Shown piece by piece: positions 1 to 3,735 of a stretch of DNA of 6,650 nucleotides. Under the pieces are notes generated by a model. That model was given only the letters and a program-made list of their open reading frames with translations, made no database searches and was not told the origin of the DNA. The position numbers were made by a program, and so were the translations under genes. The number at the start of each line of letters is the position of its first letter. The first letter of the stretch is position 1. Origin of the DNA: Leptolyngbya sp. SIO4C1 (GTDB taxonomy: Bacteria; Cyanobacteriota; Cyanobacteriia; Phormidesmidales; Phormidesmidaceae); assembly GCA_010671975.1 (NCBI GenBank), contig JAAHIA010000278.1, positions 1-6,650 of the forward strand, written 5' to 3'.

Positions 1-166
1 CAGTCTAGAGCAGCATACGTCCTATCCCTTTGCCTGCATAAACTTTTGCAACAGTCGTTCAACGCCTGCAGATTTTTGTTGTTGTTTCTGCGAGCCCCTT
101 TGTATCGATCAGCGCGAGCTGCCTCGATCAATTAAAAACAGATCCGATTTTAGAGGCTTTTGACGA
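1..166. other. Upstream non-coding region, no supported gene
   Basis: I see no gene here. Two plus-strand frames stay open from the window edge (to about base 135 and about base 163), but their translations are rich in Cys, Leu and Arg without any recognisable motif, so they look like chance. The stretch contains a T-rich run near 74-87 and the heptamer TCGATCA twice (105-111 and 124-130). I could not pick a promoter with credible -35 and -10 spacing. Confidence 0.5.
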
Positions 167-265
167 ATGGCACTGGTAACAGGCACAGCTAAGGACGACA
201 AAATTACGCCTACTTTTGTTTCACCTGGCGCGATCGGTGTCCCTACTGGAGACAGTGCGGTGTGA
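167..265 (+). pseudogene. Truncated N-terminus of an RTX calcium-binding protein (32 codons)
   Basis: The ATG at 167 has a modest Shine-Dalgarno-like AGAGG at 152-156. The peptide begins MALVTGTAKDDKITPTF, continues with SPGAIGVPTGDSAV and then meets TGA at 263-265. From family knowledge, cyanobacterial RTX proteins often begin with MAxITGTxxNDxLTPxF followed by a Gly/Pro-rich stretch and then GGxGxDxLx nonapeptides. Here the nonapeptides never appear, and neither other frame downstream restores them before the protease gene starts at 318. I infer a remnant of an RTX gene whose body was lost, or a very short standalone coding sequence. A chance resemblance is possible because only about 17 residues carry the signal. 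Confidence 0.5.
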
Positions 266-304
266 GTAGACAATCAAGTCAACATCAGTCCAATCTTATT
301 AAAC

Positions 305-310
305 AAGGAG
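305..310 (+). promoter_or_regulatory. Ribosome binding site of the M10 metallopeptidase gene
   Basis: AAGGAG lies 7 bases before the ATG at 318. This strong Shine-Dalgarno match fixes the start codon of the protease and argues for independent translation rather than coupling to the short upstream reading frame that ends at 265. Confidence 0.8.
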
Positions 311-317
311 AATTACC

Positions 318-2078
318 ATGGCTTATGGACAATTGACACCCACAACTTCCAACACAGCAACAGGTAATCGGAATATTGATAGCCTGATTGGTGAAAAACG
401 CTATCTGCACGAACCTAAGCCGAACTCTGGTGGTATGGGGGGTGATCCTGAGCAGCCACCATACGGTGGAGACGAACCACCAATCGGAGGCGAGCCACCA
501 ATCGACCCGATCGATCCACCTGACGAATCCGACGAACCTGCAGAAACTAAAACACGTATTACCTACAGCTTTCCAAATGAATTTCGCGGTAAAGATTACG
601 AATCGAACTACCAAGGGATTGATGGCTTCAATGCTTTCAACTCTACTCAGAAAGCTGCTACTCGCAGCATCATGAAGATGTATGAGTCAGTGGCTGACCT
701 CGATCTCGATGAACTGACAGGTAGCCAAGATCGCAACGCGACTATCCGCCTTGCAAATGCGGATGGAACTGGTCGATTCGATGGCTACGCTGGTTTTCCC
801 TCCAGCACTGATTTTGTGCAAGGGGACGTTTGGATTGACTCTGTTAACGACCCACGAAACACGAACCCCAAAATAGGGAATAAGGGATACTGGGTTCTGA
901 TGCATGAGATTGGCCATGCTCTGGGACTAACGCATCCTCATGAATCCCATGGGCTTGCAGATGGGCCTATGTCTTCACAGCTGGACTCGAAAGAATTCAC
1001 AGTGATGAGCTATAGAGCTCACGCAGGGGGAGACTTGATTCCGAACCCAGTCGATGGAGTGGATCAGCCACAGTCACTGATGATGTATGACATTGCTGCT
1101 ATCCAAGCAATGTACGGTGCCAACTTCGATACCCGTTCGGGTAACACAACCTATACTTTCTCTACCAGTACTGGTGAAATATTTGCCGATGGTCAGAGTT
1201 TAGGAAAACCAGAGACTAACACGATTTTTCGAACCATTTGGGACGGTAATGGCAGAGATACCTATGATTTCTCAAACACCGGACGCTCTCAAAATATCAA
1301 TCTAAGGCCGGGTGCATGGAGCGATCTTAGTGCGGATTCCACTGCTCAGAACGCTCGGCTCAATGTTGGATTGTTTACTCCAAGATGGGCTCGCGGACAC
1401 ATTGCAAACGCCCTACAGTACAACGACGATCCGCGCTCTTTGATCGAAAATGCTAAAGGCGGCAGTGGCAACGATATCATTAAAGGCAACATTGCCCGCA
1501 ATCATTTGTATGGAAATGTAGGGGATGATCGTTTATGGGGCTGGGACAACAACGACACGCTCGAGGGCGGTAGCCAGGATGATTTACTCTTTGGAGGGCG
1601 TCACAACGATACCCTCAAGGGTGGCCCTGGCAGCGACATCTTGGTGGGTGCCGAACCGTATTCAAACACACTTCATAACGAAGTTGACGTGCTGTGGGGC
1701 GGCGCTGATCCCGATCGCTTTGTATTAGGACTAGCATCTGATTATTCCGTCCCTACTATAGGGGGCCCGCCTGCTAATCGCATTTTGTACGACGACCACG
1801 TGGTATGGACGGAAGGTCAAAATAGTTATGCCCTGATTATGGACTTTGAATTGGGGATAGATCGCGTACAGCTCAGGGGGAATTCTAGAGATTATAATCG
1901 GCGATCTGTCGAAGTGGTGCATGAGAACCAAACTTACTTAGGAACGGGTATTTACGTAGATAACCCAGTTCCTCACCGTGACGAATTGATTGGTGTTCTA
2001 GTGGGTATTGATCCCAGTCAAATCAGCTTTTCTAACAGCAGTCAGTTCTCTTATGTATATGCCACGACCGAGTTTTAG
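318..2078 (+). CDS. Serralysin-like M10 zinc metallopeptidase with C-terminal RTX domain
   Basis: This is a secreted, calcium-dependent endopeptidase of the serralysin group (family M10B), 586 residues. The zinc site is HEIGHALGLTH at residues 196-206: His196, His200 and His206 bind zinc and Glu197 is the catalytic base. The Met-turn is VMSY at 229-232, with Met230 and the zinc-proximal Tyr232. A Peptidase_M10_C-type segment (about 256-380, MMYDIAAIQAMYG then TIWDGNGRDTYDFS) leads into about seven RTX nonapeptides (381-443), from GGSGNDIIK to GGPGSDILV; the second and fourth are degenerate. Residues 463-586 form the C-terminal cap common in cyanobacterial RTX proteins (DRFVLG, YALIMDFE, DELIGVL, FSYV), expected to carry the type I secretion signal. 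There is no Sec signal peptide, as expected for this route. Odd: an acidic Gly/Pro-rich linker (about 36-76) separates the N-terminal NIDSLIGEKRY segment from the catalytic domain (ITYSF). The start is set by AAGGAG at 305-310. All catalytic residues are intact. Confidence 0.93.
   Translation: MAYGQLTPTTSNTATGNRNIDSLIGEKRYLHEPKPNSGGMGGDPEQPPYGGDEPPIGGEPPIDPIDPPDESDEPAETKTRITYSFPNEFRGKDYESNYQGIDGFNAFNSTQKAATRSIMKMYESVADLDLDELTGSQDRNATIRLANADGTGRFDGYAGFPSSTDFVQGDVWIDSVNDPRNTNPKIGNKGYWVLMHEIGHALGLTHPHESHGLADGPMSSQLDSKEFTVMSYRAHAGGDLIPNPVDGVDQPQSLMMYDIAAIQAMYGANFDTRSGNTTYTFSTSTGEIFADGQSLGKPETNTIFRTIWDGNGRDTYDFSNTGRSQNINLRPGAWSDLSADSTAQNARLNVGLFTPRWARGHIANALQYNDDPRSLIENAKGGSGNDIIKGNIARNHLYGNVGDDRLWGWDNNDTLEGGSQDDLLFGGRHNDTLKGGPGSDILVGAEPYSNTLHNEVDVLWGGADPDRFVLGLASDYSVPTIGGPPANRILYDDHVVWTEGQNSYALIMDFELGIDRVQLRGNSRDYNRRSVEVVHENQTYLGTGIYVDNPVPHRDELIGVLVGIDPSQISFSNSSQFSYVYATTEF
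1458..1646 (+). repeat. RTX nonapeptide repeats of the metallopeptidase
   Basis: Codons 381-443 encode about seven GGxGxDxUx-like units in register, including GGSGNDIIK, GNVGDDRLW, GGSQDDLLF, GGRHNDTLK and GGPGSDILV. In this family consecutive units form a parallel beta-roll that binds calcium between turns. Two units (GNIARNHLY and GWDNNDTLE) lack some ligand positions, so binding is probably incomplete in the first half of the roll. Confidence 0.85.
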
Positions 2079-2081
2079 AGG

Positions 2082-2198
2082 TTGAATCTCAACGAAACTG
2101 TGATTGACGAAACAGAATCTGCTCATGCTAAATCTCTTGAAGCTATTGAGTTAATGGAGAAGTTGGCAGCATTGATGCAGCCCTATCCTTCTTCATAA
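2082..2198 (+). CDS. Possible small ORF or readthrough extension after the protease stop
   Basis: Directly after the TAG at 2076-2078 the protease frame stays open through AGG TTG and on to TAA at 2196-2198. From the TTG this gives 38 residues, (L)NLNETVIDETESAHAKSL then EAIELMEKLAALMQPYPSS. The composition is protein-like: an acidic start, then a predicted amphipathic helix (AIELMEKLAALM) and a short polar tail. AGAGG at 2077-2081 touches the TTG, too close for normal initiation, and there is no ATG before the internal Met codons. It could be a remnant of another gene's end, a short gene with a poor start, or a stop-codon readthrough tail. The protease itself ends normally for its family, so the tail is not needed. 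I do not recognise the sequence. Confidence 0.3.
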   Translation: MNLNETVIDETESAHAKSLEAIELMEKLAALMQPYPSS

Positions 2199-2559
2199 TC
2201 AGGGGCTGAGAGACTTAGAAACAAGGATTAAATAAGCTACAGTTTTCAGGATTGTTGAGGGCGAGCGGCATAGTTCCACTTGGGCAGGCAGTTATCGAAT
2301 AGAATAGGCATGTTTTCAAGAAGCGCTTCGGTGGTTTTGCGTTCGGGCTTTCAGAATGCATCTGAGAGCCCAGTTTTCGTTTTCGCCCTCGCTATCTCCA
2401 AGCTGAGGGTGCTGCATGATGGCATCGGTACGACGTTCTTGAAACCCGATCCCAAAGCCCGTCTTACTCTGCCTAGCCTTGGACTGGAGCTGTCTCACGC
2501 GCAGGCGATTGTTACCTATGTGGTCCGAGATCTAGAGCTCTATCGCGCCTTTTCCCAAG
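2199..2559. other. Intergenic region with no convincing gene
   Basis: This is the space between the protease side and the 3' end of the minus-strand transporter. A plus-strand frame opens at a TTG at 2280 and runs to 2612, and a minus-strand frame spans 2316-2498. They overlap each other, neither has a ribosome binding site or recognisable motif, and the first ends inside the transporter gene. Two perfect 10-bp palindromes occur, GAAGCGCTTC (2320-2329) and TAGAGCTCTA (2533-2542). Neither is followed by a T-run, so I do not call a terminator. The stretch could be decayed coding sequence. Confidence 0.5.
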
Positions 2560-3432
2560 CTATACAACAGCAGGGCGACGGCTGGCCCATGCGGCGAAAG
2601 CCAGGCCGGTGATGAACATAATCAAGGAATAGATCGCCGCAGGAATTGCCATGGTGGGATTGTTGAGTAGCGTGGGCGCGCTGGCAACTGCGATCGCGAG
2701 CGTCCCATTCTGAATGCCTACCTCGTTGGTGATGGCGACTACACTGGGGCGTCCTAGCCCCGTCAACGTTGCTAGCCCGTAGCCCAGCGCCATGGTCAGC
2801 AGGTTGAGCGCCAGCGTCACCCAGCCCACCTGCAAAAAGAAACCCACTACGTTCGCTCGCTCTTTGAGCAGTAGACCAAAGATAATTAGCGCCAAAAAGA
2901 AGATTGACAGCCACTTGACCCCCTTCTCAACCCGAGCGGCAAACCGAGGCGCGTAGGAATGCAGCGCCATGCCAATCGCAACAGGAATAAAGGTAATCAC
3001 CGCAATCTGCAGCACCGTCGGCAGAAACGGCAGCCGCAGCGCAATACTTTCGCCCGCAAAGCGCTGCATCGAGAGATTCACCACCAGCGGAATCGTCAGT
3101 ATCGTAATTAGGCTACTCATTGCCGTCAGCGTAATTGACAGCGCCACGTTGCCTTTCGCTAGGTAGGTCACCAAGTTAGACGTTGGGCCGCCCGGGCAGG
3201 CCGCCAGCACCATGACGCCAATCGCTAGCTCTGGCGAAAGCGGAAAGATAGACACCAGCAAAAAGCCGACCAGCGGTATCCCAACCAGCTGAGCGGCTAG
3301 ACCAAAAAGCACCGGCTTGGGTGCCACAACGATGCGCTTAAAATCATTCAGCGTTAGCCCTAGCCCCATGCCTAGCATGATGACAAACAGCGCCAGGGGC
3401 AAAAAGACGGCAGTCAAAAAGTTGGATTCCAT
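2560..3432 (-). CDS. Bile acid:sodium symporter (BASS/SBF) family transporter
   Basis: This is an integral inner-membrane protein of about 290 residues, the usual length for bacterial BASS proteins, with a nearly continuous series of hydrophobic helices (nine or ten predicted). It begins MESNFLTAVFLPLALFVIML. The family's core motifs are present: CPGGPTSN (79-86) followed by TYLAKGNVALS (89-99) and TLTAMSS, then NEVGIQN (236-242). In structurally known homologues these regions, including Glu and Gln equivalent to Glu237 and Gln241, form the two sodium sites at the helix crossover. The family couples sodium entry to uptake of organic anions; the substrate here cannot be read from sequence. I chose the ATG at 3432 because the protein then starts as homologues do. 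The frame could extend to a TTG at 3456, adding 8 residues, but no clear ribosome binding site supports either start. A GCGATCGC octamer lies inside the gene. Confidence 0.9.
   Translation of the reverse strand: MESNFLTAVFLPLALFVIMLGMGLGLTLNDFKRIVVAPKPVLFGLAAQLVGIPLVGFLLVSIFPLSPELAIGVMVLAACPGGPTSNLVTYLAKGNVALSITLTAMSSLITILTIPLVVNLSMQRFAGESIALRLPFLPTVLQIAVITFIPVAIGMALHSYAPRFAARVEKGVKWLSIFFLALIIFGLLLKERANVVGFFLQVGWVTLALNLLTMALGYGLATLTGLGRPSVVAITNEVGIQNGTLAIAVASAPTLLNNPTMAIPAAIYSLIMFITGLAFAAWASRRPAVV
2690..2697. repeat. HIP1 octamer GCGATCGC
   Basis: A perfect GCGATCGC palindrome lies inside the transporter gene. This octamer is strongly over-represented in many cyanobacterial genomes and supports the taxonomic reading; no function in this gene is implied. 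Confidence 0.75.
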
Positions 3433-3445
3433 GGCAGATATAGGT

Positions 3446-3453
3446 AGAGAGGG
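3446..3453 (+). promoter_or_regulatory. Ribosome binding site of the small plus-strand ORF
   Basis: AGAGAGGG ends 3 bases before the ATG at 3457, and its GAGG core (3449-3452) is 4 bases away. This is short but usable spacing. It is the main sequence argument that the small ORF starting at 3457 is translated. Confidence 0.4.
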
Positions 3454-3456
3454 CAA

Positions 3457-3660
3457 ATGCCTGAACAGTTGAAAGAGGCTATGGATAACGCGACTAGTCG
3501 TCTGCCCGTCTGTTTACAAAGGCTACAGTTTAGCGAGAAAGACCGATTGATACAAGATCTGCTTAACTCAATAGCCGTTTGTCTGATTTGGCAATATTTC
3601 AGTGCTGCGAGCCTCGAAAAATGCTTGGGCAAGCGCGATCGCACCTACCCCTCTCACTGA
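3457..3660 (+). CDS. Small hypothetical protein, possibly antitoxin-like
   Basis: This is a 67-residue reading frame starting MPEQLKEAMDNATSRLP, with the middle part FSEKDRLIQDLLNSI and ending KRDRTYPSH. The opening weakly resembles short cyanobacterial antitoxin-type proteins (MxEQLxxAxxxxxxLP), and the middle segment resembles the charged helix (LxxEEKxxLIxxLxxSL) of addiction-module components. No toxin gene follows, and the last third (CLIWQYF onward) does not look like such a family, so it may be a decayed or frameshifted remnant. It is divergent from the BASS transporter: its ATG is 24 bases from that gene's ATG and directly abuts the alternative TTG. A ribosome binding site at 3446-3453 supports translation. 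The function is unknown. Confidence 0.4.
   Translation: MPEQLKEAMDNATSRLPVCLQRLQFSEKDRLIQDLLNSIAVCLIWQYFSAASLEKCLGKRDRTYPSH
3635..3642. repeat. HIP1 octamer GCGATCGC
   Basis: This is the second perfect GCGATCGC in the window, located in the 3' part of the small ORF. Two copies in 6.65 kb are more than expected by chance (about one per 65 kb with even base use) and point to a cyanobacterial host. Confidence 0.75.
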
Positions 3661-3687
3661 AGGATACGCGCCCTTTGGTAGATATCT

Positions 3688-3733
3688 GCGAAATGCTGGC
3701 AGCGATGCCCGCGAAATGCTGGCAGCGATGCCC
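3688..3733. repeat. Exact 23-bp tandem duplication
   Basis: Two identical 23-bp units, 3688-3710 and 3711-3733, begin GCGAAATGCTGG and end CAGCGATGCCC. Each contains a small inverted repeat, GGCA-GCGA-TGCC. The array ends 2 bases beyond the stop codon of the minus-strand RTX gene, so the transcript would carry two short hairpins in its 3' untranslated end. There is no T-run to make it a classical intrinsic terminator. It is similar in style to the short GC-rich repeats scattered through cyanobacterial intergenic DNA, but I cannot assign it to a named family. Confidence 0.85.
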
Positions 3734-3735
3734 TG

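Noticed and set aside
266..304. Promoter immediately upstream of the protease (TAGACA at 267 with TCTTAT at 294)
   Set aside because: The spacing between the two hexamers is about 21 bases and both are poor matches, so I do not call it.
2316..2498. 60-codon minus-strand frame in the gap downstream of the transporter
   Set aside because: It has a low-complexity, polar composition without family signal, lies antisense to another equally weak frame, and has no ribosome binding site that I can see.
2533..2542. TAGAGCTCTA palindrome as a terminator
   Set aside because: It has no loop and no following T-run, and the perfect 10-bp palindrome is short enough to occur by chance.
2280..2612. 110-codon plus-strand frame starting with TTG
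   Set aside because: It has no ribosome binding site and no recognisable motif. It overlaps an opposing frame, and its last 53 bases run antisense through the conserved-length C-terminus of the BASS transporter.
2540..2914. 124-codon minus-strand frame overlapping the transporter
   Set aside because: It is an out-of-frame shadow of the BASS gene, rich in Arg/His/Gly and without membrane segments. The overlapping frame carries all the conserved family motifs.
3688..3733. CRISPR array
   Set aside because: The two 23-bp units are directly adjacent with no spacer, so this is a simple tandem duplication.
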